A stretch of DNA of 64,000 nt from NCBI GenBank assembly GCA_017553635.1, contig JAFZKN010000021.1, forward strand, positions 242,252-306,251. Direction: 5' to 3'. Origin of the DNA: Treponema sp. GTDB taxonomy: Bacteria > Spirochaetota > Spirochaetia > Treponematales > Treponemataceae. The notes beneath the pieces were generated by a model. The model searched no databases. It saw nothing but the letters and a program-made list of their open reading frames with translations, and had not been told where the DNA came from. How positions within the stretch are numbered: position 1 is the first letter of the stretch; every line of letters starts with the position of its first letter. Position numbers and translations under genes: made by a program. This document shows, piece by piece, positions 9,591-18,309 of the stretch.

Positions 9591-10756
9591 GTTATAATGT
9601 CCTTAACGTCGTCTAATGCTTTTTCCCTGCTTCTTAAATACGGTTCCCAGCTTTCATAACCGTTTGTAACCAGGTACTCGTAAAATTCAGGGGACATTCG
9701 TTTTATTAAATAATTTCTTTCTTTATCTATAAAAGTTGTAATATAATCGCGTTTATGATTTGTGATATATATACCCTTTGGTGTCTTTTTTAAATTCAGC
9801 GTAACTAAAAATCCGTCACCAGTGTAATCTCTGATTGCTGTCGGATTTTCATAATTTGGTCTGCTTCTCTGTCCTGAAATTGTATTTCCAGTTGAATACA
9901 ATATAACTTTTTTTATTTTTTTAGTTTTCGAATCTGCAAAATATTCTGCAGGTTTTACTACGTGAGGATGATTTGACCAGAGAATATCTACTCCTGCATC
10001 TAGAAGTTCAAGGTAAAAATTTCTGTGGTCTTCAAAGATATCCAGAATATATTCAGGTTCATCTGTATGAACTGCCAGAATAAATAAATCGCAGGGATTT
10101 TCCTGTTTTAATTTTATGACAAGATCTTTTAATTCATTATTTCCTTTTTCGTTAAATGGGAAATAATTTATTCTTTCATTTGCTGTTGAGGTATTTAAAA
10201 TCTGTGTAATTCCGAGAAAGATGACATCATAGTTTTTGATTTTAAAACAGTTAAAAGTGATTGGACTTTGTGAGGCTTTTTTTGCTGTCGAAACATCCTG
10301 TTTAAGTCCGTTTATGTAAACCGGGCGATCTGTACCCTGATAATTTTCATGGACAGAATTTATCCATTGTGCCGTAGATATTATTCCGTTTACACCCTGA
10401 TCATTTGTATGATTGTTTGCAACTGTTATCAGATTAACTCCGGCATCGATTGCAGCCTGGGGATAGGATGGCTGCATATTAAAATTAGGGTAGTTTTCAA
10501 AAGGGCGGTCATCACAAACAGGTGCTTCTACATTGGCTATCGTTAAGTCTGAATTTAATGTAATGTCTTTTATACCATCCCAGATAAGGGAAAAGTCCCT
10601 GGTTTTAAAATTCTGTGTGTGGCACATAATATCGCCACAGATAACTATGTTCAGATTATCGGGAGAAGTGCTTTTTACGTCTGCAGTTTCGACTTTTGTT
10701 GATGTACAGGAAAATAAAAGCAATACTGAAATAACTGTTAGAAATGTCTTACGCAT
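9581..10756 (-). CDS. CapA-like (PGA_cap) metallophosphatase-fold lipoprotein
   Basis: A 391-residue lipoprotein: the signal sequence MRKTFLTVISVLLLFSC ends in a lipobox Cys. The mature part has the CapA/PgsA metallophosphatase-like motifs: NIVICGDIMCH, the TIANVEAPV segment, AGVNLITVANNHTNDQG, ILAVHTDEPEY and DILWSNHPHVV. CapA homologues take part in poly-gamma-glutamate capsule export in Bacillus, but the family is broad and no capB/capC lies nearby, so a capsule role is not supported here. The ATG at 10756 is preceded by TATAAT at six bases and no Shine-Dalgarno, suggesting a leaderless message. Confidence 0.86.
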   Translation of the reverse strand: MRKTFLTVISVLLLFSCTSTKVETADVKSTSPDNLNIVICGDIMCHTQNFKTRDFSLIWDGIKDITLNSDLTIANVEAPVCDDRPFENYPNFNMQPSYPQAAIDAGVNLITVANNHTNDQGVNGIISTAQWINSVHENYQGTDRPVYINGLKQDVSTAKKASQSPITFNCFKIKNYDVIFLGITQILNTSTANERINYFPFNEKGNNELKDLVIKLKQENPCDLFILAVHTDEPEYILDIFEDHRNFYLELLDAGVDILWSNHPHVVKPAEYFADSKTKKIKKVILYSTGNTISGQRSRPNYENPTAIRDYTGDGFLVTLNLKKTPKGIYITNHKRDYITTFIDKERNYLIKRMSPEFYEYLVTNGYESWEPYLRSREKALDDVKDIITWQ

Positions 10757-10762
10757 GAAGAT

Positions 10763-10791
10763 ATTATATAACAAAAATCTCTAATTTTCTA
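10763..10791 (-). promoter_or_regulatory. Promoter of the CapA-like gene, leaderless arrangement
   Basis: On the minus strand TAGAAA (10791-10786), a 17-base spacer and a perfect TATAAT (10768-10763) are followed by six bases and the ATG. The expected transcription start coincides with the start codon. Confidence 0.6.
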
Positions 10792-10845
10792 TAAGCACGT
10801 AAACTTTACCATTCTTTTTTTATTTGTTTTTTTTAAGTTACATGA

Positions 10846-10851
10846 TATAAT
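10846..10851 (+). promoter_or_regulatory. Possible -10 element upstream of the chemoreceptor
   Basis: A perfect TATAAT lies 50 bases before the chemoreceptor start, with only a T-run and no convincing -35 element upstream. I see no good sigma-28 (flagellar) promoter in this gap. Confidence 0.35.
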
Positions 10852-10901
10852 GGTAGATAATACATCTTTGTTATACTTGATATTTATTAGGAGAAAGGTT
10901 T

Positions 10902-13331
10902 ATGGATGATTTTTTCGAGCCTATTAATGGTGTAGGATATATAGGGCAGCCTTCGGAAAATAAAGATAACGATGAAGAGAAAAATATCGAACTAGAAGAA
11001 ATTGAAACACTTTCTGAAGGTGATTCAGTTTCTGAAAATAATATTTCTACCGGCGTGGAAGCTGAAAACGAAAAACAGAATGTTCCTGATTCAGAAGAAG
11101 GATCTGTTGAAACTGATTCTTATTTACAGGAACCTGTGAAAGAAGAAATTCCTGCAGAAGAACCGCCAATTGAGCAAAGTACAGTTGCTGAGCCTGCTTA
11201 TGTTGAACCTGTTAAAATTGAACCTTCAGCTCCAGAACCAGAATATGAAAAGAAATCTGCATCATCAAATAAAAAGAAGAAACAGACTCTGTATACAAGA
11301 ATTATTATTCCGGCATTTGTAATTCTTGCTTTGGGAAGCATCTTTGTTTCATCATTTGTAAGAGCAGAAACAAATGATCAGATGAAAAAAACTTACAAAG
11401 ATACACTTGAAAAAAATGTTCCTCTCATTCTTTTTAAAGTAAAAGAGGAAAAAGAAGAGCTTGCAAAATATGTTCAGGATACAAAACGTGGTTATGAACT
11501 TTTTTCAAGGGATGAGTCTTATATTTCCAAAACACTTCTGGACATCTACATTGAACAGTTTGGACTTTATGGCGCAACTTATTCAGATAAAAAGGGAAAT
11601 GTAATTTATGCTGCAGGAAAATCAACAAAGAATCTTTCACCTGCAGAAATAACATCCATTAATAGCGCAGTAAAGGGAAAGACTGCGACGTTTACTGCTG
11701 TAAAAGATAATGAAGTAATTTTTGTCTCTTCAATAATGATGGCTGATGGAGTTCTTTCATTTGAAAAAGAATTGAGTAATATAGATCTCCTCGAAAATTA
11801 TGCACATCTTATGAATTGTGTAATGACAGTATTTATTGATGATCTTCGTGTTGAAACTACAATCAGAGGTGAAGACGGTCAGTATCTTGTCGGAACAAAA
11901 TTGAATAACGATGAGATTTATTACAAAGTATACAACGAAAGAGAAGCGTTCCATGGTGACAACAGAATTGTTGGAAGACCTTATTTAACAGTTTATATTC
12001 CGCTGGAAAATGATGACGGACAGAATATTCTTCTTTTTATGGGTGTTCCGATTCATGCAATTGAAAACGTTGCAAAAAATATTTCGGATAAATCTATTAT
12101 TGTTGTAGTTATAATAATCCTTTTTGTAATTGTGGTTATCCTTCTTTCTGTATCACTGTTTGTTATGAATCCTCTTAATAAAACAGCAGATGCATTCGAA
12201 ATCTTAAACGGAACATCCGGTACTTCTGATTTAACAATCAGATTAAATTCAAAAGGTAATCATGAAATTTCAAGAATGACTGACGAAATTAATAGTTTTA
12301 TTGCTTCGCAGCAGTCACTTATTTCTGATGTAAAAGAAGCAAGTGATGCTCTTGCTCAGATTGGTGAAAGTCTTGCGACAAGTTCACAACAGTCTGCAAG
12401 TGCAATTTCACAGATTATGGCTAATATCGAAAGTGTAAACGGTAATGTCGAAAAACAGACTGTAGCTCTTGCCGATGTAAAACAGTATTTACAGAAAAAT
12501 CTTGATGCTGCTTCAAGCCTTGATATGCTTATTGAGCATCAGTCTGCAGGTATTACACAGTCTTCTGCTGAAATTGAACAGATGATCGGAAACATAAATT
12601 CTGTTACTAATTCTGTAACAAAGATGGCTGATGAATATAAAAACCTGATGTATGTTACTGAAAATGAAAAACAGAGACAGAATATAGTAGCCGGTCAGAT
12701 TGCAGAAATGGCCCAGCAGTCAAAACACCTTTCAGAAGCCAATAATGTAATTTCTCAGATTTCTTCACAGACAAACCTTCTTGCCATGAATGCTGCAATC
12801 GAAGCTGCTCATGCCGGAGAAGCAGGTAAGGGATTCTCTGTTGTTGCTGATGAAATCCGTAAGCTTGCAGAAAACTCCGGTAAACAGTCAAAGGCTATCA
12901 AGTCAGAATTGAACTCTATTACTAAGATTATTTCGGAGGTTGTAAATAATTCAACTCTTGCAGTAACAGGATTCGAAGATATTCTTAATAAAGTAAGCAG
13001 TACGGAAGTTCTTGTAGATCAGATTACAGATGCAATGAAAGAACAGCAGACTGCTTCTGAACAGGTACTTGTTGCTTTAAGAGATATTAACGATTCTACG
13101 ACACAGGTAAAGGATAACTCAAAGATTATGACTTCTGGAGTACTTGCTGTAAGTTCTGCTACCGAAAATCTTTCTCAGATTGCACAGATTGTATCTGGAA
13201 GTATGGATGAAATGCGTTCAGGTGCAAAAGAGATTAATATGTCATCACAGGATGTAAATGAACTTGCAAATAATACAAAGGATAATATCCAGGTAATGAC
13301 AGACATTATTAATAAGTTCAAGCTTGAATAG
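10902..13331 (+). CDS. Methyl-accepting chemotaxis protein with long acidic N-terminal extension
   Basis: An 809-residue transmembrane chemoreceptor. Residues 1 to about 125 are an acidic Glu/Pro-rich stretch before a KKKKQ patch; TM1 spans about 132-152, a periplasmic sensor domain about 155-395, TM2 about 398-421 and a HAMP region follows. The methyl-accepting coiled coil peaks in the signalling tip [20 protein letters not shown] (about residue 620), which contacts CheW and CheA. A good Shine-Dalgarno (AGGAGA) precedes the ATG. The ligand is unknown. The long N-terminal cytoplasmic extension is unusual for this family. A terminator follows at 13374. Confidence 0.95.
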   Translation: MDDFFEPINGVGYIGQPSENKDNDEEKNIELEEIETLSEGDSVSENNISTGVEAENEKQNVPDSEEGSVETDSYLQEPVKEEIPAEEPPIEQSTVAEPAYVEPVKIEPSAPEPEYEKKSASSNKKKKQTLYTRIIIPAFVILALGSIFVSSFVRAETNDQMKKTYKDTLEKNVPLILFKVKEEKEELAKYVQDTKRGYELFSRDESYISKTLLDIYIEQFGLYGATYSDKKGNVIYAAGKSTKNLSPAEITSINSAVKGKTATFTAVKDNEVIFVSSIMMADGVLSFEKELSNIDLLENYAHLMNCVMTVFIDDLRVETTIRGEDGQYLVGTKLNNDEIYYKVYNEREAFHGDNRIVGRPYLTVYIPLENDDGQNILLFMGVPIHAIENVAKNISDKSIIVVVIIILFVIVVILLSVSLFVMNPLNKTADAFEILNGTSGTSDLTIRLNSKGNHEISRMTDEINSFIASQQSLISDVKEASDALAQIGESLATSSQQSASAISQIMANIESVNGNVEKQTVALADVKQYLQKNLDAASSLDMLIEHQSAGITQSSAEIEQMIGNINSVTNSVTKMADEYKNLMYVTENEKQRQNIVAGQIAEMAQQSKHLSEANNVISQISSQTNLLAMNAAIEAAHAGEAGKGFSVVADEIRKLAENSGKQSKAIKSELNSITKIISEVVNNSTLAVTGFEDILNKVSSTEVLVDQITDAMKEQQTASEQVLVALRDINDSTTQVKDNSKIMTSGVLAVSSATENLSQIAQIVSGSMDEMRSGAKEINMSSQDVNELANNTKDNIQVMTDIINKFKLE

Positions 13332-13372
13332 AAAACTATCAAAGCTGAACTTATTAATTAAACTGACTCTAA

Positions 13373-14686
13373 TCAGGCCTGTTTATGCAGGTCTGTTTTT
13401 TTTACGAGGAATACAGAAAGTAAAAGGGCTGCGATATAAAGTGCTCCGGTAAAGATTAATACATTCTGATAGCCGGTTGGATTTACAGTCGTTCCGTTTA
13501 ATTCTATAAACGAGCCTGTTTTTTCTACGATAAGATTTGCAACCTGATTTCCTGTAAGGCCTGCAAATGCCCATGCCGAAAGTGTAATTCCGTGAATGGC
13601 AGAAATATTTCCCATGCCGTAATGGTCAGAAAGCAGTGTAGGTACATTAGAAAATCCGCCGCCGTATCCTGCGTTTATCATAAAGTTTAATGCAAGAACA
13701 AATGTAATGAGAATTATGTTTCCGTTTCCGTTTGCAATTCCGTTTGTAAGATAAACAACTGCAGAAAGTACAATCGAAATTATAAAAATCATTTTGTAAA
13801 TTGTATTTCTGTCTTTCATTTTGTCTGCCCATGCAGAAAATCCGATTCTTCCGCCGGCATTAAATAATGCAGAAATCATGGAAATGATTCCGATAAAAGA
13901 ACCAAGCCCGATACACTTAATTATCTGTTTTTCCTGAGAAATGATTGCAAGACCGCATGTGATGTTGATGTAGAACATAAGCCAGATTGCAATGTAAGAA
14001 ATTACAGGTTCTGTTTTTAATGTTGCGATGATGCCTTCTTCTTTTGATTTTTTCTGAGGTTCAATCCAGCCTTCCGGTTTTGCAAGAATGAGGTGTCCGA
14101 TAAACATCATGACAAAATAAACTGCGGCAAGAATGTAAAACATTTTATAGATTCCGCCGTCTCCCAGGTTTTTTAACATCCACTGCATGACAGGTGATGC
14201 AATTGCTTTAGCAGCTCCAAATCCTGCTACGGCAAGTCCCGTTGCAAGACCTTTTTTATCTTTAAACCAGAGCATTAAAGTTTTAACAGGAGAAAGATAA
14301 CCGCTTCCAAGTCCGATTCCCATTATAAAACCGTAGCTTACATAGATTCCGATTAATGAAAGCTTACTCGGAGTTCCAGAAGCAAGGCATTTTCCGCCGT
14401 ACCAGATGAAAAATCCTGTTCCTGCCATACCGAGTGTAAATGTAATTGTTGCAATCAATGATGATTTATGAATGTTTTTTTCTACAAGACTTCCTAAAAA
14501 TGCAGCTGACATTCCGAGAAAAAAGATTGCAAAGCTGAACGCCCATTCAACGGCGCCTTTTGAAAAGCCGATATAGTTTGCGATTTCCTGACTGAAAATT
14601 GACCAGCAGTAAACTGTTCCGATACTGCAGTGGAGTAAAAGAGCAGGGATGGCGCCCCTTATCCATTTGTTCTGAATGTTTTTCAT
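13373..14686 (-). CDS. MFS transporter, oxalate/formate antiporter (OFA) type
   Basis: A 437-residue, 12-helix major facilitator. The N-terminal signature (WIRGAIPALLLHCSIGTVYCWS) and the loop GLGSGYLSPVKTLMLWF are typical of the OFA subfamily that includes OxlT; such proteins exchange small carboxylates across the inner membrane. Substrate cannot be read from the sequence. The second ATG, at 14686, is chosen over 14698 because a run of six Gs lies four to five bases before it and can act as a Shine-Dalgarno. The 3' end carries the terminator of the convergent chemoreceptor gene. Confidence 0.85.
   Translation of the reverse strand: MKNIQNKWIRGAIPALLLHCSIGTVYCWSIFSQEIANYIGFSKGAVEWAFSFAIFFLGMSAAFLGSLVEKNIHKSSLIATITFTLGMAGTGFFIWYGGKCLASGTPSKLSLIGIYVSYGFIMGIGLGSGYLSPVKTLMLWFKDKKGLATGLAVAGFGAAKAIASPVMQWMLKNLGDGGIYKMFYILAAVYFVMMFIGHLILAKPEGWIEPQKKSKEEGIIATLKTEPVISYIAIWLMFYINITCGLAIISQEKQIIKCIGLGSFIGIISMISALFNAGGRIGFSAWADKMKDRNTIYKMIFIISIVLSAVVYLTNGIANGNGNIILITFVLALNFMINAGYGGGFSNVPTLLSDHYGMGNISAIHGITLSAWAFAGLTGNQVANLIVEKTGSFIELNGTTVNPTGYQNVLIFTGALYIAALLLSVFLVKKTDLHKQA
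13374..13403 (+). terminator. Rho-independent terminator of the chemoreceptor gene
   Basis: An 8-bp stem (13374-13381/13388-13395, one G-U pair) with a TTTATG loop is followed by eight Ts (13396-13403). It lies inside the 3' end of the convergent transporter gene, whose last codons therefore form part of the hairpin. Confidence 0.85.
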
Positions 14687-14782
14687 AGAACCCCCCATTA
14701 AGATACTGTAGGTTTATATTACTATATATAGTCCCGCTTCTCAAGATATAAAAATCTTAAGGATTAAAAAGAGTCAGGGCAT

Positions 14783-14811
14783 AAAAAAAGCCCCGCACGG
14801 AGCGGAGCTTT
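14783..14811 (-). terminator. Rho-independent terminator of the GGGtGRT operon
   Basis: A 10-bp stem with one mismatch (14787-14796/14802-14811) is followed, on the minus strand, by seven Ts (14789-14783). It lies 66 bases after the GGGtGRT stop codon in the right orientation. A second hairpin, CATCCG/CGGATG at 14854-14871, lies closer to the gene, but its T-run is on the plus strand. Confidence 0.8.
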
Positions 14812-14876
14812 AAACTCTTACAAAACAAAAGCGTTCTGTAAGATATTATTTTTCATCCGCAAAAACGGATGTTTTT

Positions 14877-15914
14877 TTAGAATGAACCTGCAACTGCAAC
14901 TGCGCAAGCTACTGTACATCCAACCATTGGGTTGTTTCCCATTCCCATGAAGCCCATCATTTCTACGTGTGCTGGAACTGATGAAGATCCTGCAAACTGA
15001 GCGTCTGAGTGCATGCGTCCGAGTGTATCAGTAAATCCGTATGATGCAGGACCTGCAGCCATGTTATCTGGATGCAATGTACGTCCTGTACCACCACCTG
15101 ATGCTACAGAGAAGTATTTTTTACCTGCAAGGAGGCGTTCCTTCTTGTAAGTTCCTGCAACCGGGTGCTGGAAACGTGTTGGGTTTGTAGAGTTTCCTGT
15201 GATGGAAACATCAACATCTTCGTGCCACATGATTGCAACACCTTCGCGAACATCGTCTGCACCGTAGCACTTTACGATAAGGCGGTCAGGGTTAGAACCG
15301 TATGGAACTTCTTTTACAACTTTAAGAGCCTTGTCTGTTCCTTCACCGTTGAAGTAATCAAATTCTGTCTGAACGTATGTGAATCCGTTAATACGGCTGA
15401 TAATCTGAGCTGCGTCTTTTCCAAGACCGTTCAAGATAACGCGGAGCTTGTTCTTGCGAACCTTGTTAGCGTTAGCAGCAATCTTAATAGCACCTTCAGC
15501 AGCAGCGAATGATTCGTGACCTGCTAAGAACGCAAAGCACTGTGTTTCTTCTGAAAGAAGACGTGCACCTAAGTTTCCGTGTCCAAGACCTACTTTGCGG
15601 TCATCAGCTACAGAACCTGGTAAACAGAATGCCTGGAGACCTTTTCCGATGTTAGCTGCAGCTGCAGAACCTGTTTTGTCTCCAGTCTTTTCTGCTTCTT
15701 TAATTGCAATTGCTGAACCTAATACATAAGCCCATTTTGCATCTTCAAAACAAATCTGCTGTGTTGACTGACAGATTTCGTATGGATCAAATCCGCGTGC
15801 TTTACAGAGATCACGTGCTTCGTTTAATCCTGCTTCGCCTTCTTTAAATCCGTATTCTTTAAGAGCCTTATTCACCTGAGGAATGCGGCCTTCAAAATCT
15901 TCAAATAATGCCAT
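14877..15914 (-). CDS. GGGtGRT family protein
   Basis: A 345-residue protein of the GGGtGRT family, named after the motif visible near residue 270 (SGGGTGRTLHPDNMAAGPAS). Other strongly conserved-looking stretches are KAPGF-like substitutes absent here, SSVPAHVEMMGFMGMGNNP and the Cys-containing tail GCTVACAVAVA. The family has no established biochemical function. It is typically encoded next to an iron-sulfur scaffold-like protein, as here (18 bases upstream), so the two probably act together. AGGAGGAAT precedes the ATG, which indicates strong translation. I infer a role in metal-cluster or redox chemistry, with low certainty. Confidence 0.9.
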   Translation of the reverse strand: MALFEDFEGRIPQVNKALKEYGFKEGEAGLNEARDLCKARGFDPYEICQSTQQICFEDAKWAYVLGSAIAIKEAEKTGDKTGSAAAANIGKGLQAFCLPGSVADDRKVGLGHGNLGARLLSEETQCFAFLAGHESFAAAEGAIKIAANANKVRKNKLRVILNGLGKDAAQIISRINGFTYVQTEFDYFNGEGTDKALKVVKEVPYGSNPDRLIVKCYGADDVREGVAIMWHEDVDVSITGNSTNPTRFQHPVAGTYKKERLLAGKKYFSVASGGGTGRTLHPDNMAAGPASYGFTDTLGRMHSDAQFAGSSSVPAHVEMMGFMGMGNNPMVGCTVACAVAVAGSF

Positions 15915-15932
15915 AATAACTATTCCTCCTGA

Positions 15933-16634
15933 TTACTCTTTGCGTGGGTCGATAAGTTTTACCATACCCTGATCTGCTGTTACACGACCGTAGTGTGTGC
16001 GTGCACCTTCGATTGCTTCCTGTGCAGGTTTTCCTGCTTTAAGAGCATCCATTAACTTACCGAAGTTGATACAGTTGTAACCGATAATCTGGTTGTCTTT
16101 ATCAACTGCACAAGTTTCTACATAACCTTCTGTCATTTCGAGGTAACGTGGACCTGTTTTGCGTGTTGCAAACATTGTTCCAACCTGAGAGCGGAGGTTC
16201 TTTCCGAGGTCTTCAAGAGAAGCACCAACTTTAAGTCCGTCTTTAGAATAAGCTGACTGTGTGCGTCCGTAAACAATCTGCATGAAAAGTTCGCGCATAG
16301 CTGTGTTGATAGCGTCACAAACAAGGTCAGTATTTAATGCTTCGAGAAGAGTTTTTCCGATGAGGATTTCTGATGCCATAGCTGCTGAGTGAGTCATACC
16401 TGAACATCCGATTGTTTCTACCAGTGCTTCTTCGATGATACCATTCTTTACGTTTAAAGAAAGTTTGCAGGCACCCTGCTGTGGTGCACACCAACCGATT
16501 CCGTGAGTAAATCCGGAAACGTCTTCAATTTTTTTAACCTTTACCCATTCGCCTTCTTCAGGAATTGGGGCTGGTCCATGATATGCGCCTTTAGCCAAAG
16601 GACACATATGTTCCACTTCTGCAGTGTAAGTCAT
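15933..16634 (-). CDS. NifU/SufU-like iron-sulfur scaffold-type protein, GGGtGRT partner
   Basis: A 233-residue protein with the NifU_N/SufU-like core. Candidate cluster or zinc ligands are Cys in GIGWCAPQQGACKL (about residues 49 and 55) and in TIGCSGMTHSAAMASE (about residue 76), the counterpart of the scaffold GCS motif. It is longer than SufU (about 150 residues), with an extra C-terminal segment (GYNCINFGKLMDAL). AAGGAGC precedes the ATG. It is the first gene of a two-gene unit with GGGtGRT and ends at a terminator downstream. The usual isc/suf genes are not nearby, which argues for a specialised rather than housekeeping role. Confidence 0.85.
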   Translation of the reverse strand: MTYTAEVEHMCPLAKGAYHGPAPIPEEGEWVKVKKIEDVSGFTHGIGWCAPQQGACKLSLNVKNGIIEEALVETIGCSGMTHSAAMASEILIGKTLLEALNTDLVCDAINTAMRELFMQIVYGRTQSAYSKDGLKVGASLEDLGKNLRSQVGTMFATRKTGPRYLEMTEGYVETCAVDKDNQIIGYNCINFGKLMDALKAGKPAQEAIEGARTHYGRVTADQGMVKLIDPRKE

Positions 16635-16654
16635 GAAATGCTCCTTATAAATCT

Positions 16655-16668
16655 GCCGGTTTTAAACC
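16655..16668. promoter_or_regulatory. Palindrome in the leader of the GGGtGRT operon
   Basis: CGGTTT-T-AAACCG type symmetry lies about 25 bases before the ATG of the scaffold-like gene, next to its Shine-Dalgarno. It could be an operator or a leader hairpin; no regulator is recognised. Confidence 0.3.
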
Positions 16669-16747
16669 GCAGTAATTTAAGAAATTAATATAGGATAAAA
16701 TACCATTTTTTAAGGACTATTACAATAAGAAAAGGAATAATTAAAGG

Positions 16748-16776
16748 TTGCTTTTATTCATTCAATCGGCTATTCT
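16748..16776 (+). promoter_or_regulatory. Promoter of the PHP phosphatase gene, leaderless arrangement
   Basis: TTGCTT (16748-16753), a 17-base spacer and TATTCT (16771-16776) end eight bases before the ATG at 16785. No Shine-Dalgarno fits between them. Confidence 0.5.
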
Positions 16777-16784
16777 TCTGTATC

Positions 16785-17582
16785 ATGGAAAAACAAAAGA
16801 TTTCAAATTTTCATACACATACACATTTATGCCACCACGCAACAGGAAAACCAATAGATTACGTAAGGATCGCAAAAGAGCAGGGCTGCTCGGAGCTTGG
16901 GTTCAGTGACCACTGTCCATATCCTGACTTACAAGAAATTAACTGGATTAACTGCCGCATGAGCGTTGATCAGATTGAAGAATACAAAAACGACATTTTA
17001 GAAGCTCAAAAAGAAGCAGATTTTAAAGTACATATTGGATTTGAATGTGAATATGACAGAAATTATGTAAGCTGGTACCGTGATGAGCTTAAAGGACATT
17101 ATGGGGCAGAATACCTTGTTTTTGGTCCGCACTGGGCAACTTACGGCGACATTCATCCTTATGCGCCAGAATTTAAGCACGATAAAAAACTTCTTGCACT
17201 CTATACCGACCAGGTTGTAGAAGGGATAGGTTCAGGACTCTATTCAATTTTAGCACACCCTGACTTATTTATGTCCGGCTGGCATGAATGGGACGATGAA
17301 GCAAAAGCATGTCTTACAGCAATTTTAAATGCGGCTAAAGATAAAGACCTTCCGCTGGAAGTAAACGGTCTTGGAATTTACCGCGGCTATATCGAAACTT
17401 CGCGCGGACCAAGGCTTGGTTATCCTTATCACGAGTTCTGGGAAATGGTTGCAGCAAGTGGGGCAAGAGTAATATGCGATTCTGATGCGCACAATCCGAA
17501 CGATGTAATTTCACATGCCCGGAATTCACGCAATTTTGCAAAGGAATTTGGAATAGTTCCGATAGAGAGTATATTCTCTTGA
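16785..17582 (+). CDS. PHP-domain phosphatase (histidinol-phosphatase type)
   Basis: A 265-residue PHP metal-dependent phosphoesterase. Metal-ligand motifs appear in order: NFHTHTHLCHHA, GFSDHCPY, HIGFECEYD, FGPHW, LAHPDLF and CDSDAHNP, as in the HisK type of histidinol phosphatase. The family usually dephosphorylates histidinol phosphate, but no other his gene is here, so the physiological substrate is open. The gene is divergent from the GGGtGRT operon. Confidence 0.85.
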   Translation: MEKQKISNFHTHTHLCHHATGKPIDYVRIAKEQGCSELGFSDHCPYPDLQEINWINCRMSVDQIEEYKNDILEAQKEADFKVHIGFECEYDRNYVSWYRDELKGHYGAEYLVFGPHWATYGDIHPYAPEFKHDKKLLALYTDQVVEGIGSGLYSILAHPDLFMSGWHEWDDEAKACLTAILNAAKDKDLPLEVNGLGIYRGYIETSRGPRLGYPYHEFWEMVAASGARVICDSDAHNPNDVISHARNSRNFAKEFGIVPIESIFS

Positions 17583-17607
17583 CATTAGTTTCATTTTTTT
17601 AGATTAT
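17579..17607 (+). promoter_or_regulatory. Promoter of the DUF4912 gene, leaderless arrangement
   Basis: A perfect TTGACA (17579-17584) overlaps the stop codon of the PHP gene. After 17 bases comes GATTAT (17602-17607), seven bases before the ATG at 17615. No Shine-Dalgarno is present. Confidence 0.62.
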
Positions 17608-17614
17608 TTAATCT

Positions 17615-18292
17615 ATGAAAAATACTTCAGCTAAAAATAGATTATCTCGCAATCATCTGGAGACTTTGACATCATCACAGTTAATCGAACTTGCAGATGA
17701 ATATGGAATTGATATTCCGGACGATTTAAATAGACGCTTCATTATTGTTGAACTTCTTGAAGTTGCAAAAGAGCTTGCAGAAAGTTCAAACTATAAAGAA
17801 ACAATCAAGGAAACTGATGGAACTGCAAATCTTGCGACAGAGCTTCCTGAAGGTTATAACGAAACTAAAATCGATGTAATGCTCAGAAATCCCGTTTCAA
17901 TTTTTGTTTACTGGGATTACAGTGAAGTTCAGTATAAACAGCTTGTTTCATCTAAGACTCCTGTTCATCTTCAGGTTTGTTTTTTTGATGATGTTGAATC
18001 TGAGAAGCCGGAAGATACTTTTGACATTCAGATTAATTATGAAGACAGAGAGCAGTATATTTTAATTCCTGGTGGAAAAAAATATGTAAGAGTTGATCTG
18101 GTTCAGAACAGTACTTCTGCACTTAATTCTGTACTTGCAGTTTCTTCGAAAGTTGCAATTCCACAGGGTGCAGTTCAGTTCAGAAATTTCCAGCCGGGTC
18201 AGGAAACAAAGATTAAACCGATTTTAGAGTTGTCGGGTTTAAAGGCGATGCTAAAAAATCATTACAATAATTATAGACAGTCTTTTAACTAG
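17615..18292 (+). CDS. DUF4912 protein
   Basis: A 225-residue protein. Residues about 15-60 (LTSSQLIELADEYGIDIPDD) resemble a small Rho-N/SAP-type helical module, and residues about 80-210 match DUF4912, with the marker IFVYWDYSEVQY. DUF4912 proteins are often encoded next to GH57 alpha-glucan enzymes, as here (17 bases apart). The domain may be carbohydrate- or protein-binding; this is inference from context. Probably cytoplasmic, as no signal peptide is seen. Confidence 0.82.
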   Translation: MKNTSAKNRLSRNHLETLTSSQLIELADEYGIDIPDDLNRRFIIVELLEVAKELAESSNYKETIKETDGTANLATELPEGYNETKIDVMLRNPVSIFVYWDYSEVQYKQLVSSKTPVHLQVCFFDDVESEKPEDTFDIQINYEDREQYILIPGGKKYVRVDLVQNSTSALNSVLAVSSKVAIPQGAVQFRNFQPGQETKIKPILELSGLKAMLKNHYNNYRQSFN

Positions 18293-18309
18293 GACAAGAG
18301 AGTTTATAC

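Noticed and set aside
14691..14697. C-run before the MFS transporter start as a phase-variation tract
   Set aside because: Only six bases long and it serves well as a Shine-Dalgarno (GGGGGG on the minus strand); too short for frequent slippage.
15165..15512. Open frame of 115 codons antisense to GGGtGRT
   Set aside because: Opposes a strongly conserved coding region; start without Shine-Dalgarno; Cys- and Asn-rich antisense composition.
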